64,000 nt of DNA from Kitasatospora albolonga. Lineage in GTDB: Bacteria > Actinomycetota > Actinomycetes > Streptomycetales > Streptomycetaceae. A program made the translations under genes and the position numbers. How positions within the stretch are numbered: position 1 is the first letter of the stretch; each line of letters opens with the position of its first letter. A model generated the notes under the pieces. It ran no database searches. It was not told where the DNA came from and was given only the letters and a program-made list of their open reading frames with translations. The stretch is taken from NCBI GenBank assembly GCA_002082585.1, contig CP020563.1, positions 4,768,001-4,832,000 on the forward strand, given 5' to 3'. Positions 25,415-33,787 of this stretch are shown here, one piece after another.

Positions 25415-26419
25415 ATGAACGGCAGACAGCTTCGGACCCGGTTCCAGGGGGTGGCGGTCGTCGCCGCCGGACTCCTCGCGCTCACCGCTTGCGGCAGCTC
25501 CGCTCCGGCCGACAAGAGCGCCGGGAGCGGCAAGGACGACAAGGCGTCCGCCGCGACCCGCTCCGTCAAGCACGACGCCGGAACCGCCGAGAAGGTGCCC
25601 GCCCAGCCCCAGCGCATCGTCTCGGTCAGCGTCACCATGACGGGCCATCTGCTGGCCCTCGACGCCCCGGTCATCGCCTCCCAGGCCACCCCGCCCTCGG
25701 TCATCACCGACAAGCAGGGCTTCTTCACCCAGTGGTCCGACGCCGCCGCCAAGAACAGCGTCAAGGTCGCCTACCAGGGCTTCGAGCCCGAGGTGGAGAA
25801 GGTCCTCGCGCTGAAGCCGGACCTCATCATCGGCGCCTCCTCCGGCGCGGAGAACGCCGAGAAGTTCTACGACAAGCTCTCGGCCGTCGCCCCCACCCTC
25901 CTCTACCGTCACGACGACGTCTCCTGGCAGGACCTCACCGCCCGCCTCGGCAAGGACCTCGGCCTGGAGGAGCGCGCGACCGAGGTCGTCGCCGCCCACG
26001 ACAAGCGGGTCGGCGAGGTCAAGGCCGCCATCACCGTGCCGAAGCAGTCCGCCGCGCTCGTCCGCGACAACCAGTCCGCGATGACCGTCTTCACCCCCGA
26101 GTCCGCCCAGGGCCGGCTGCTCACCTCGCTCGGCTTCACGGTGCTGGAGCCCCCGGCCGGCAAGGGCCAGACGCAGGGCGGCCGTTCGGACTTCGCGGAG
26201 TTCAGCCAGGAGAAGGTGGCCGACACCGCGAAGGACAGCTCGCTCCTCTTCGTCAGCCACACCCCCGAGGAGATCACCGCCGCCACCGCGCGCCCGGTCT
26301 GGAAGGACCTGCCCGCCGTCAAGGACAAGCGCGTGTACGACCTCGGCCTGGACACGTTCCGGCTGGACTACTACAGCGCGGGCAACCTGATCGACAAGAT
26401 CGAGAAGTCCTTCGGCTGA
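25415..26419 (+). CDS. Ferric-siderophore ABC transporter, substrate-binding lipoprotein
   Basis: 334 residues. Signal peptide with lipobox LTAC at residues 24-27, charged spacer, then a periplasmic-binding fold of the FepB/TroA class: QPQRIVSVSVTMTGHLLAL, EKVLALKPDLIIGASSG and LPAVKDKRVYDLGLDTFRLD. Cells should use it to capture an iron(III)-siderophore outside the membrane. The permease gene begins 37 bp later. Iron box upstream. Confidence 0.92.
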   Translation: MNGRQLRTRFQGVAVVAAGLLALTACGSSAPADKSAGSGKDDKASAATRSVKHDAGTAEKVPAQPQRIVSVSVTMTGHLLALDAPVIASQATPPSVITDKQGFFTQWSDAAAKNSVKVAYQGFEPEVEKVLALKPDLIIGASSGAENAEKFYDKLSAVAPTLLYRHDDVSWQDLTARLGKDLGLEERATEVVAAHDKRVGEVKAAITVPKQSAALVRDNQSAMTVFTPESAQGRLLTSLGFTVLEPPAGKGQTQGGRSDFAEFSQEKVADTAKDSSLLFVSHTPEEITAATARPVWKDLPAVKDKRVYDLGLDTFRLDYYSAGNLIDKIEKSFG

Positions 26420-26456
26420 GGTCGAGGCCGGGACCGAGGCCGATACCGGCATTGAT

Positions 26457-27500
26457 GTGATCCGTAAGCGATCCGCCGTACGCGTACGGTACGCCGCCGG
26501 GCTCACGGCGGGGCTGGTCCTCCTGGCCCTCGCCGTGGCCGGCGGCCTTGCCGTGGGCGCGCAGCCCGTGCCCCCGGCGCAGGTGCTGGCCGCGCTGTTC
26601 GACCCGGACGCCCCGCACGCCTCGCTGGTCCGCGAGGTCCGGGTGCCGCGCACGCTCCTCGCCGTGGCGGCCGGGGCGGCGCTGGGCCTGGCCGGGGCGG
26701 TGATGCAGGGCATGACCCGTAACCCCCTGGCCGACCCCGGCATCCTCGGCGTCAACACCGGGGCCGCCTGCGCGGTGGTCGCCGCGACCGTGCTGCTCGG
26801 TACGCGCTCGCTCCAGGCCGTCGTCTGGTGGGCGCTGCTCGGGGCGGCCGTCGCGGTGATCGTGGTGTATCTGCTCGGCGGCCGGGGCGCGGGGCGCGGT
26901 ACCCCCGAAGGGCTCGTGCTCGCGGGGGTGGCCGTCACCGCGGTGCTGGGGGCGGTGGTCAGCGGGCTCGGGGTGCTGGACGCGGACGCGTACGGGACCC
27001 TGCGCATCTGGTCCGTCGGCACGCTGGCGGGGCGCGAACTCCCGGTGCTGTGGGAGGTGTTGCCGTTCCTGCTGGTCGGTGCGGTGCTGGCGCTCGCCGT
27101 GGCGCCCGCGCTCAACGCGTTCGCGCTCGGCGACGAGGCGGGCCGGGCGCTGGGCGTCGCCCCCGGCCGCGTACGGCTGCTCGGCACGCTCGCCACGGTG
27201 CTGCTCAGCGGGGCCGCCACCGCCGCCATCGGCCCGGTCGGCTTCATCGGCCTGGTCGCCCCGCACGTGGCCCGCCTGCTCACCGGCCCGGACCACCGCC
27301 GCCTGATGCCGTACGCGGTCCTCATCGGCGCGGGCCTGCTGCTCGTCGCGGACATCGTGGGCCGGGTGATCGCGCGCCCGGCCGAGATCCAGGTGGGCAT
27401 CGTGACGGCGTTCGTGGGCGCGCCCGTACTGATCTGGCTGATCGGCCGCAACCGGCGGACCCGCCGGAGCGCTTCCCGGAAGGCGGTGGCGTCGGCATGA
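26457..27500 (+). CDS. Ferric-siderophore ABC transporter permease (FecCD family, first)
   Basis: 347 residues with about ten membrane helices. FecCD signatures are VRVPRTLLAVAAGAALGLAGAVMQGMTRNPLADPGILGV and TAAIGPVGFIGLVAPHVARLL. GTG 26457. The C-terminus RKAVASA is copied immediately downstream by a 32-bp duplication. It probably forms a heterodimer with the next gene product in the cytoplasmic membrane. Confidence 0.92.
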   Translation: MIRKRSAVRVRYAAGLTAGLVLLALAVAGGLAVGAQPVPPAQVLAALFDPDAPHASLVREVRVPRTLLAVAAGAALGLAGAVMQGMTRNPLADPGILGVNTGAACAVVAATVLLGTRSLQAVVWWALLGAAVAVIVVYLLGGRGAGRGTPEGLVLAGVAVTAVLGAVVSGLGVLDADAYGTLRIWSVGTLAGRELPVLWEVLPFLLVGAVLALAVAPALNAFALGDEAGRALGVAPGRVRLLGTLATVLLSGAATAAIGPVGFIGLVAPHVARLLTGPDHRRLMPYAVLIGAGLLLVADIVGRVIARPAEIQVGIVTAFVGAPVLIWLIGRNRRTRRSASRKAVASA

Positions 27501-27535
27501 GCGTTTGCCGGAAGGCGGTGGCGTCCACATGAGCG
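27476..27535 (+). repeat. Tandem duplication of the permease/permease gene junction
   Basis: 27476-27503 and 27508-27535 are 26/28 identical and both carry the stop/start overlap ATGAGCG. Translating from the first ATG (27497) gives an 11-codon peptide that repeats RKAVAS and then stops at the second ATGA, so the working start has moved to 27529. Confidence 0.93.
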
Positions 27536-28617
27536 CCGTGCCCCGTACCCGATCCCGTGCCCGTGCCCGTACGGAGAAGGCGGCCCATCCCGTGTCCGTA
27601 CGGGGCCGGACCCTCCGCCTCGCCTCCGGCCGCTTCTCCCTCCGCGTCCGCCCCCGCCCCCTCGCCATCACCCTCCTCCTCACCCTCCTCGCGGCGGGCA
27701 GCGGGGCCCTCGCGCTGACCCGGGACGGTCTCGTACCGCCCGCGGAGGTGCTGGGCGCGCTGTTCGGCGCGGGCTCGGAGCAGGCCGCGTTCGTGGTCCT
27801 GGAGCTGCGGCTGCCCCGGGTGGCCCTCGGGCTCGTCGTCGGCGCGGCGCTGGGCGCGGCCGGGGCGCTGTTCCAGCAGCTCTCCCGCAACCCGCTCGGC
27901 AGCCCGGACATCGTGGGCTTCAACTCCGGTGCGGCGACGGGGGCGTTGCTGGTCCTGCTGCACGGCGACCCGGCGTACGTGGCGGCGGGCGCGGCGGGCG
28001 GCGGCCTCGCCACGGCCGTGATCGTCCAACTCCTGGCCCGGCGCGGCTCGTTCCGGGGCAACCGGCTGATCCTCGCCGGGATCGCGGTCGGTTCGCTGCT
28101 GACCTCGGTCAACTCCTACCTGCTCACCCGGGCCGCCCTGGACCACGCCCAGTCGGCCCAGCTCTGGCTGATCGGCAGCCTCGGCTCCACCGAACGCGAC
28201 CAGATCCTCCCCGCCCTCCTCGCCCTGGCGGCCCTGCTCCTGCTCGCCCTCCCCCTGGTCCGCCGCCTGGACCTGCTGGAGATGGGCGACGAGGCGGCCG
28301 GCGGCCTGGGCATCGACGCGGGCCGGACGCGCGTGCTCGTGCTCCTGGTCGCGGTGGGGCTCAGCGCGGTGGCGGTCTCGGTGGCCGGACCGATCGTGTT
28401 CGTGGCGCTCTGCGCACCGCAGTTGGCCCGCCGCCTCAGCCGCGGTACGGGAACGGGGCTGCTGCCCGCCGCCGCGATGGGGGCCCTGCTGCTCTCCGCC
28501 TCGGACCTGCTGGCGGTCACCCTGCCGACGGCGGGTCCGCTGCCGGTGGGGGTGGTGACGGGCGCGCTGGGCGGGGTCTATCTGGCGTGGCTGCTGGGGC
28601 GGAGGCAGCGGGGCTAG
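27529..28617 (+). CDS. Ferric-siderophore ABC transporter permease (FecCD family, second)
   Basis: 362 residues with a basic N-terminal extension and about ten membrane helices. Signatures are LRLPRVALGLVVGAALGAAGALFQQLSRNPLGSPDIVGF and VSVAGPIVFVALCAPQLARRL. ATG 27529 is the second of two ATGA junction copies. The operon ends here in a strong hairpin: no ATP-binding subunit gene follows, so an ATPase encoded elsewhere must energise the importer. Confidence 0.92.
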   Translation: MSAVPRTRSRARARTEKAAHPVSVRGRTLRLASGRFSLRVRPRPLAITLLLTLLAAGSGALALTRDGLVPPAEVLGALFGAGSEQAAFVVLELRLPRVALGLVVGAALGAAGALFQQLSRNPLGSPDIVGFNSGAATGALLVLLHGDPAYVAAGAAGGGLATAVIVQLLARRGSFRGNRLILAGIAVGSLLTSVNSYLLTRAALDHAQSAQLWLIGSLGSTERDQILPALLALAALLLLALPLVRRLDLLEMGDEAAGGLGIDAGRTRVLVLLVAVGLSAVAVSVAGPIVFVALCAPQLARRLSRGTGTGLLPAAAMGALLLSASDLLAVTLPTAGPLPVGVVTGALGGVYLAWLLGRRQRG

Positions 28618-28685
28618 GTCTCGGGCGGCGGGGCGGAATTCCCGGTATCGGCCGTCTGCGCACTCTCCAGCTGACAAGTCGGTTT

Positions 28686-28730
28686 GAGGTGTGGTGTATT
28701 CGGCGCCTCACGTCGAATACACCACACCTC
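28686..28730. terminator. Bidirectional hairpin terminator
   Basis: Perfect 17-bp stem (GAGGTGTGGTGTATTCG and complement) with an 11-base loop, followed by TTTCG. It separates the siderophore permease from the convergent winged-helix regulator gene. Confidence 0.85.
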
Positions 28731-28760
28731 TTTCGACTTCCGGTACACGCGACCGATCAG

Positions 28761-29078
28761 TCAGTCGTGTTCGTCCACGATGGCGCGAAGACTGGTCAGA
28801 TAGGCGGCGAAACGCTCGCGTCCGGTGTCGGAGATACGGACGTGTGTGACCGTGACCCTCTTCACGCGCAGCTTTGCCACGTCGACCAGTTCCTCCTTCT
28901 CCAGAATGGCGATCTGGCGCGACAGTTCGGCGGCGGTCAGGTCGAGGCTCTCGCGCAGATCGGAGAAGGCGACATGCTGGACCCGGTTGAGGGTGGCGAG
29001 GATGGCCAGACGCGTCGGTGAGTGAATGGCGTTGACCAGCGCCTCGCGTGGCTGGCGAGGCAGCGTTCCGTCGCCCAT
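28761..29078 (-). CDS. Winged-helix (ArsR/MarR-like) transcriptional regulator
   Basis: 105 residues. SPTRLAILATLNRVQHVAFS, DLRESLDLTAAELSRQIAIL and EELVDVAKLRVKRVTVTHVR form a compact winged helix of the kind annotated as winged-helix DNA-binding (HTH_34) regulators. There is no metal-binding cysteine cluster. It starts three bases after the stop of a membrane-protein gene, so the two form a regulator/membrane-partner operon. Confidence 0.88.
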   Translation of the reverse strand: MGDGTLPRQPREALVNAIHSPTRLAILATLNRVQHVAFSDLRESLDLTAAELSRQIAILEKEELVDVAKLRVKRVTVTHVRISDTGRERFAAYLTSLRAIVDEHD

Positions 29079-29081
29079 GGG

Positions 29082-29507
29082 TCACCGCCTCCAGCGCAGG
29101 ACGAGGTGGACCGCGCCGGCGACGGTGGGGACCGCGGCGGCCACGAGGTGCGCGGCCAGTGTGTCGGGTCCGTCGCCGAAGACGAGGTTGATGCCCGGGA
29201 TCGCCATGAGGACGGGCCCGCCGAACCGGGCCGCGCTCTCCACACGTGTGTACGGCCGTCGGCGTGCGGCGCCGATGTGGTGGGTGTTCCACGCGATGAA
29301 TGCGGCCAGCCCCAGGACGAAGACGCCGACCCCGGCGGCACGGGGCAGGTCGAACTCCATGGCGGCGACCAGGCAGGCATAGAGAACGACGAGGGTGCCG
29401 AGCCCCGCGACGCGTTCGGCGGCGGAGGCGGGCCGGGTGAGGTCCGGGGCCGCGGCGATGGTGGCGAGCTGGTCGGCGGGGCTGGGTCCCGGGGCGTCGT
29501 GCGTCAT
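29082..29507 (-). CDS. Membrane protein, unknown function
   Basis: 141 residues with four hydrophobic segments (LGTLVVLYACLVAAMEF; GVGVFVLGLAAFIAWNTHHIG; FGGPVLMAIPGINLVFG; LVAAAVPTVAGAVHLVL). ATG 29507 is preferred over an in-frame upstream start whose N-terminus looks untranslated. The AT-rich sequence upstream is likely its promoter. Coupled to the winged-helix regulator three bases downstream. Confidence 0.75.
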   Translation of the reverse strand: MTHDAPGPSPADQLATIAAAPDLTRPASAAERVAGLGTLVVLYACLVAAMEFDLPRAAGVGVFVLGLAAFIAWNTHHIGAARRRPYTRVESAARFGGPVLMAIPGINLVFGDGPDTLAAHLVAAAVPTVAGAVHLVLRWRR

Positions 29508-29668
29508 ATTTGAATAATTGCATCCACTTACGGAAACCGCAACTGCTTGCGCCATGCGTAGCGGTGGGCCGCGTCCGCCCTCGCGGCGGTGGTGCGTCGA
29601 GGCCGTCGCCTCCGTGTGGGGTGTTCGGTGATGCGCGCCCCTTGTGTTCGAGTGCCCCGTCCAGTGAA

Positions 29669-29683
29669 CTGACGTACCGTCAG
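29669..29683. promoter_or_regulatory. Palindromic operator, perfect CTGACG-TAC-CGTCAG
   Basis: All twelve arm positions match. It ends 27 bp upstream of the DoxX-like gene start and belongs to the eight-copy set. Confidence 0.8.
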
Positions 29684-29710
29684 ATAGCAGATAGCGACCG
29701 GAGGCTGCCC

Positions 29711-30163
29711 GTGCAGACGATCTGGCTCAGCGGTGCGGAATGGCTCGCCGTCCTGCGCATCGGTCTCGGCCTGTGGTGGCTGGAGAGCTGGCGGCACAAG
29801 GACAGGAAGGGCTGGTTCGAGCGCGGTACGGGGATCGCCTGGGCGGCCGACGTGGCGGGCAAGCACCGCTGGGGTGTGGTCCGTACCGGCTTCCGGCGGG
29901 TTGTCGAACCGCGCCCGAAGCTGATCGCGTACGTCGTCGTCTACGCCGAACTGGCCCTCGGACTGGGCCTGGTGACGGGCTTCCTGACCCCGGTCGCCCT
30001 GATCGCCGGGCTCCTCCTCAACCTGCTCTACCTCACCCTGATGATCCACGACTGGGCCGAGCAGGGGCAGAACGCGATGATGGCGCTGATCTCGCTGGTG
30101 GCCCTGTTCGCGATGGCCTGGCAGACGTGGTCGCTGGACGCGGCGTTCGGGCTGTTCCTGTGA
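29711..30163 (+). CDS. DoxX-like membrane protein
   Basis: 150 residues with three to four membrane helices. ISLVALFAMAWQTWSLDAAF, VVVYAELALGLGLVTGF and VLRIGLGLWWLESWRHKD match the DoxX/TQO-small-subunit type. Such proteins are membrane redox or carrier accessories. GTG 29711. Its stop overlaps the DUF35 gene start as GTGA, and a perfect operator precedes it, so both belong to the proposed catabolic regulon. Confidence 0.85.
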   Translation: MQTIWLSGAEWLAVLRIGLGLWWLESWRHKDRKGWFERGTGIAWAADVAGKHRWGVVRTGFRRVVEPRPKLIAYVVVYAELALGLGLVTGFLTPVALIAGLLLNLLYLTLMIHDWAEQGQNAMMALISLVALFAMAWQTWSLDAAFGLFL

Positions 30164-30669
30164 GCCCGGAGCCCGGGGCGGCGCCGCGTCCTGTGCACCC
30201 CGGGCCCGGGGCGGCGCCGCGCCCCGTGAGCCCGGAGCGTGCGGTGGCCCCGCGCTTCGACCTTCCGGAGCCGGACGCCTTCACCCGGCCGTACTGGGAC
30301 GCGGCGGGGGAGGGGCGGCTGCTGATCCGGCGGTGCGCCGGGTGCGGCCGGGCGCATCACTACCCGCGCGAGTTCTGCCCGTACTGCTGGAGCGAGGACG
30401 TCGGGTGGGAGCGCGCGAGCGGGGGCGCGACCCTGTACACCTGGTCCGTCGTCCACCGCAACGACCTGGCGCCCTTCGGGAGCCGCGTCCCGTACGTCGC
30501 CGCCGTGGTCGACCTGGCCGAGGGGCCCCGGATGATGACGGAGGTCGTGGAGTGCGCGCATGGCGACCTCCGCGTCGGTATGGGGCTGACGGTCACGTTC
30601 CGGGAGGCGGGGGAGGGCGGCGGCCCGGCCGTACCGGTCTTCCGGCCTGCGGGGCGGGGGGCGGCGTAG
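30160..30669 (+). CDS. Zn-ribbon/OB-fold DUF35 protein with tandem-repeat N-terminus
   Basis: 169 residues. The first ~36 residues are imperfect 11-12-residue repeats (SPEPGAAPRPV, HPGPGAAPRPV, SPERAVAPRF) created by duplication of the gene junction. The real domain starts at FDLPEPDAFTRPYWDAAGEG. The zinc ribbon is CAGCGRAHHYPREFCPYC, followed by an OB-fold (ATLYTWSVVHRND, YVAAVVDLAEGPRMMTEVV). DUF35 proteins bind Ltp-type thiolases and are needed for retro-aldol or hydratase steps in steroid side-chain breakdown. The nearest unpaired Ltp gene is at 33788. Confidence 0.9.
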   Translation: MSPEPGAAPRPVHPGPGAAPRPVSPERAVAPRFDLPEPDAFTRPYWDAAGEGRLLIRRCAGCGRAHHYPREFCPYCWSEDVGWERASGGATLYTWSVVHRNDLAPFGSRVPYVAAVVDLAEGPRMMTEVVECAHGDLRVGMGLTVTFREAGEGGGPAVPVFRPAGRGAA

Positions 30670-30693
30670 GCGGTCGCACGGAGCCGCTGGTTC

Positions 30694-31236
30694 TCAGCCC
30701 GCGGACAGCCAGCTGTGCAGAAGGGCCTCCCGCTGCCGCGAGTTCGGCGTCCCGGTCGGCTGTGCCTCCTCCTGCCAGTCGGACAGGACGGCGGGCGAAG
30801 AGGTGCCCTGGACGAAGCGGGCGAGCAGCGCGTGCGAGAGGTCGACCTCCCGTTGCGTGTACGCGGACGAGGCGCCCGAGTGGACCGGTGTCCTGATCTC
30901 GTCGTTCCGGGCCGTGACCACCACGGTCATCTCGGCCGGGCTGCCGGGAGTCCAGGCGTTCAGAGCCGCCGCGGCGAAGGACGCCGCCCGGGACGCCCAC
31001 CGGGTGACCGTCGAACGGACAGGCGCCTCGGTCACGCGTACGGCCGAGAGGCCGGACCACGTCCACCGCAGGGGGTCGGCCCCGGTGATACGGAGGCCCT
31101 CCGGAGTGATGGTCACCCCCGGGGCCGGGGCGACCGGTGGCATGCCCAGGTGGATCGCCTCCGCCCCGATCCAGAAGAGGCCGACCATGGCGCCCGACCG
31201 CTGCTGCGGGTGGACCTGGGGCGATATCGGTTCCAA
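30694..31236 (-). CDS. Hypothetical protein
   Basis: 180 residues, not recognised. GLFWIGAEAIHLGMPPVAPAPG opens a beta-rich N-terminal half (GVTITPEGLRITGADPLRW), which looks like a small PH-like or sensor domain. A helical C-terminus ends HSWLSAG. No signal peptide or membrane helix is convincing. It lies on the minus strand before the PspAB gene. Confidence 0.65.
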   Translation of the reverse strand: MEPISPQVHPQQRSGAMVGLFWIGAEAIHLGMPPVAPAPGVTITPEGLRITGADPLRWTWSGLSAVRVTEAPVRSTVTRWASRAASFAAAALNAWTPGSPAEMTVVVTARNDEIRTPVHSGASSAYTQREVDLSHALLARFVQGTSSPAVLSDWQEEAQPTGTPNSRQREALLHSWLSAG

Positions 31237-31345
31237 CGGTCACTCCTCGGCTTCTCGCCGGGCCCCGGCTCGGGCCCGGCGCTGCCGAAGATATGCGGGC
31301 GCCCGCATGGGGCTGCCGGATTCGAGCCATGTCCAGGCCCACGGC

Positions 31346-31939
31346 TCACAGCCCCGGCGCCCCCCACACCGGGAACCACCGCGACAGGTCCTTCTCCACC
31401 CGGAGGTCGTCGCCGAGCGCGCCCCGTACCTGGAGCTCCAGCTGGTTGTCCCGCTTCTCGGCGTCGCCGGGGAGCGGGGCGAAGGGGTAGAACGTGCCGC
31501 GCTTGTAGAGGTACACGAGCGCCAGCGACCGGCTCTCGGCGCCCTCCCCGCCCCGGAAGCCGATCAGCGAGCAGAGCAGATGCGGGCCGAAGCCGCCGTC
31601 CTGGAGCAGGGTGTTCACCGCGTGCAGATCGTTGACCAGGCCCGCCGTGTCGTCGGCCGGGTGGGTGGCCAGCAGCCAGGTGTAGCCGTACGGGTCCCGG
31701 CTGAACTCCACCGGGATGCCCCCGCGCTCCGTGTCCGCGTCGAGCAGCTCCCGTACGTCCTCCTGGAGGCGGGCGAAGCCGCCCCCCTCCACCCCCGCGA
31801 AACAGACCGAGCCCAGGCCGGTCGGGGTGAAGCCGGTGGCGGCCTGGAGGGTGAGGGCGGCCGAGGGGACGGCGAAGAGCTGGTCGAGGTCGGGGCGGAC
31901 GGGTTTGCTGCGGCCGAGGATCGCGTCGAGCAGGCCCAC
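31346..31939 (-). CDS. PspA-associated protein PspAB
   Basis: 197 residues beginning GLLDAILGRSKPVRPDLDQL and continuing SAALTLQAATGFTPTGLGSVC, DPYGYTWLLATHP and FYPFAPLPGDAEKRDNQLEL, the pattern of the actinobacterial PspAB family linked to envelope-stress (PspA) systems. GTG 31939 has GGAG eight bases upstream. It follows htpX by 20 bp on the same strand, a gene order often seen in Streptomyces; no pspA is nearby. Confidence 0.85.
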   Translation of the reverse strand: MGLLDAILGRSKPVRPDLDQLFAVPSAALTLQAATGFTPTGLGSVCFAGVEGGGFARLQEDVRELLDADTERGGIPVEFSRDPYGYTWLLATHPADDTAGLVNDLHAVNTLLQDGGFGPHLLCSLIGFRGGEGAESRSLALVYLYKRGTFYPFAPLPGDAEKRDNQLELQVRGALGDDLRVEKDLSRWFPVWGAPGL

Positions 31940-31959
31940 GGGCGTCACTCCTTGAAGGG

Positions 31960-32868
31960 TCAACGGGACAGGTCGGCGGAGATGCGGGACAGCTGGTCCA
32001 GGCGCTGTTCCAGCGTCGGGTGCGAGGAGAACAGCCGGCCCAGGGACTCCTTCGAGGAGAACGCGGGCATGAAGTAGAACGCGTTGTACGGCTCCGCCTT
32101 CCGCAGGTCCTCGGTCGGGATGCGGGCCATCTGCCCGCTGACCTTCGTCAGGGCCGAGGCGAGGGCGGAGGGCCTGCCGGTGAGCAGGGCGGCGGCGCGG
32201 TCGGCGGAGAGCTCCCGGTAGCGGGAGAGCAGCCGGGTGAGCAGGAAGCTGATCGCGTACACGACCGCGCTGATCAGCGGGATGAGCAGAAGCAGGATGC
32301 CCGCCGGGTCGTTGCCGGGGCGGCTGCGCGCGAAGCCGCCCCACAGGGCGATCCGGGTGATGACGCCCGCCAGGACGCCGAGGAACGAGGCGATCGTCAT
32401 CACGGCCACGTCCCGGTGCGCCACGTGCGACATCTCGTGGGCGAGGACACCTTCCAGCTCCTCGGGCTCCAGTCTGCGGAGCAGGCCGGTCGTCGCGCAG
32501 ACGAGGGCCGTCTTCTCGCTGCGGCCGGTGGCGAACGCGTTCGGTACGTCACTCTCGGCGATGGCCACCTTGGGCTTCGGCATGTCGGCCAGCGCGCAGA
32601 TGCGGTCGATGGTGCCGTGCAGCTCGGGGGCCTGTTCGGGGGTGACCTCGCGGGCGCCCATGCCGTACGCCGCGATGCGGTCGCTGAACCAGAACTGGGC
32701 GATGAACAGGCCGCCCGTGATGATCAGGATGATCGGCCAGGACCCGCGCAGGGCCGCGAGGAGCACGCCCACGAAGACGACGTACAGCAGCCCGATCAGG
32801 AACATGGTGGTGACCATGCGGCCGGTCAGGCCCCGGTCCGGGGCGTAGCGGGAACGGGCTCGTGGCAT
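31960..32868 (-). CDS. htpX: Membrane zinc metalloprotease HtpX
   Basis: 302 residues, M48 family. Two N-terminal membrane helices (TMFLIGLLYVVFVGVLLAAL; WPIILIITGGLFIAQFW), the zinc motif HEMSHVAHRD near residue 143, a third glutamate in RELSADRAAA, and two further helices between them. Its known role is proteolytic quality control of membrane proteins under stress. Cotranscribed with PspAB, which supports an envelope-stress function. Confidence 0.95.
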   Translation of the reverse strand: MPRARSRYAPDRGLTGRMVTTMFLIGLLYVVFVGVLLAALRGSWPIILIITGGLFIAQFWFSDRIAAYGMGAREVTPEQAPELHGTIDRICALADMPKPKVAIAESDVPNAFATGRSEKTALVCATTGLLRRLEPEELEGVLAHEMSHVAHRDVAVMTIASFLGVLAGVITRIALWGGFARSRPGNDPAGILLLLIPLISAVVYAISFLLTRLLSRYRELSADRAAALLTGRPSALASALTKVSGQMARIPTEDLRKAEPYNAFYFMPAFSSKESLGRLFSSHPTLEQRLDQLSRISADLSR

Positions 32869-32935
32869 CGGTGCCTCCCAGCGGTTCGCCTCCTCCCATA
32901 GTGCCCTCTTCCTGTTGAAACCGGGTTAAGCCGGT

Positions 32936-33000
32936 TGTAGGGGAGCCTCCGGGCGCTCCGGGTGCTCCGGGCGCCTCAGGGCACTCCGGGAGCTCAGGGC
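32936..33000 (-). repeat. 9/18-bp repeats after the PdxH-like gene
   Basis: CTCAGGGC recurs with 18-bp spacing (stop triplet of the gene at 32994, echo at 32976), followed by several copies of the 9-bp unit GCTCCGGGC. The repeats fill the gap between htpX and the oxidase gene end. Confidence 0.75.
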
Positions 33001-33689
33001 CAGAGCAGCTCGCGGGTCCAGGTGCCGGTCTGCGTGCCCGTTCCCGTATCGCTCTCCGTACGGCGGTAGCGCAGCCGGATGTGGCGGCGGCGGGCGTCGC
33101 CCTGGAAGAACTCGGCCTCCGTCGGCTCGACCACGTACCGGGTCCAGGTCGGAGCCTCGGCGTCCGGTTCGGCCCGGGCCCGCTCCCAGGCCGCGTCCGC
33201 CGCCCGGTGGAGGGTGTCCACGGACTCCACGACCTCGCTCTGCGCCCCGGTCAGCGCGGCGGCGAGCGCCCCGGTGGAGCGGGCGTGCAGGTCGGCGTGG
33301 CTCTCGGCGGGGGTGCAGCGGAGGACGGGGCCCCGGACGCGTACCTGCCGCCCCAGGCTCGGCCAGTAGAAGCCGAGCGCGGCGTACGGGCGGGCGGCGA
33401 GCTGGTGGCCCTTGGCGCTGGTGGCGTGCGAGGCGAAGTGGAAGCCGCGCTCGTCGGCGCCGTGGAGGAGCAGCGTGCGTACGTCGGGGAGGCCGTCGGC
33501 GTCCGCCGTGGCCAGCGTCATCGCGTGCGGCTCGGGCTGCCCGGCGGCCACCGCGTCCGCGAACCAGGTGTGGAAAAGGGGGACGGGGGCGGGCGGGGCG
33601 GTCGCCGGGTCGAAGGACGGCAGCTCGGTGTCCCAGACGCGCTGGGCGTGCAGGAGGGCGGGGAAGGGGCGCGGGGCGGGTGCGTTCAT
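32994..33689 (-). CDS. Pyridoxamine 5'-phosphate oxidase (PdxH-type)
   Basis: 231 residues. FMN-binding core EPHAMTLATADADGLPDVRTLL, SHATSAKGHQLAARPYAALGFYWPSLGRQVRVRGPV and the PdxH C-terminal dimerisation end RYVVEPTEAEFFQGDARRRHIRLRY. This is a good match to flavin-dependent PNP/PMP oxidases of vitamin B6 salvage, though actinobacterial paralogues may use other substrates. The C-terminus carries a short TGTGTQTGTW repeat. Single-gene unit. Confidence 0.88.
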   Translation of the reverse strand: MNAPAPRPFPALLHAQRVWDTELPSFDPATAPPAPVPLFHTWFADAVAAGQPEPHAMTLATADADGLPDVRTLLLHGADERGFHFASHATSAKGHQLAARPYAALGFYWPSLGRQVRVRGPVLRCTPAESHADLHARSTGALAAALTGAQSEVVESVDTLHRAADAAWERARAEPDAEAPTWTRYVVEPTEAEFFQGDARRRHIRLRYRRTESDTGTGTQTGTWTRELLWP

Positions 33690-33787
33690 GGTGGCTATTG
33701 GACCGCACGCGCCCGTGAGAGGGCAGCTTCCTCAAGTCGGCCCCCTCGCCCTCGTTCCCTCGCCCCTGTCCTCTCGCCCCCGGCCCT

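Noticed and set aside
25319..27451. Minus-strand 710-codon frame across the siderophore operon
   Set aside because: Antisense to conserved binding-protein and permease genes; composition is Ser/Thr/Ala/Arg junk without motifs.
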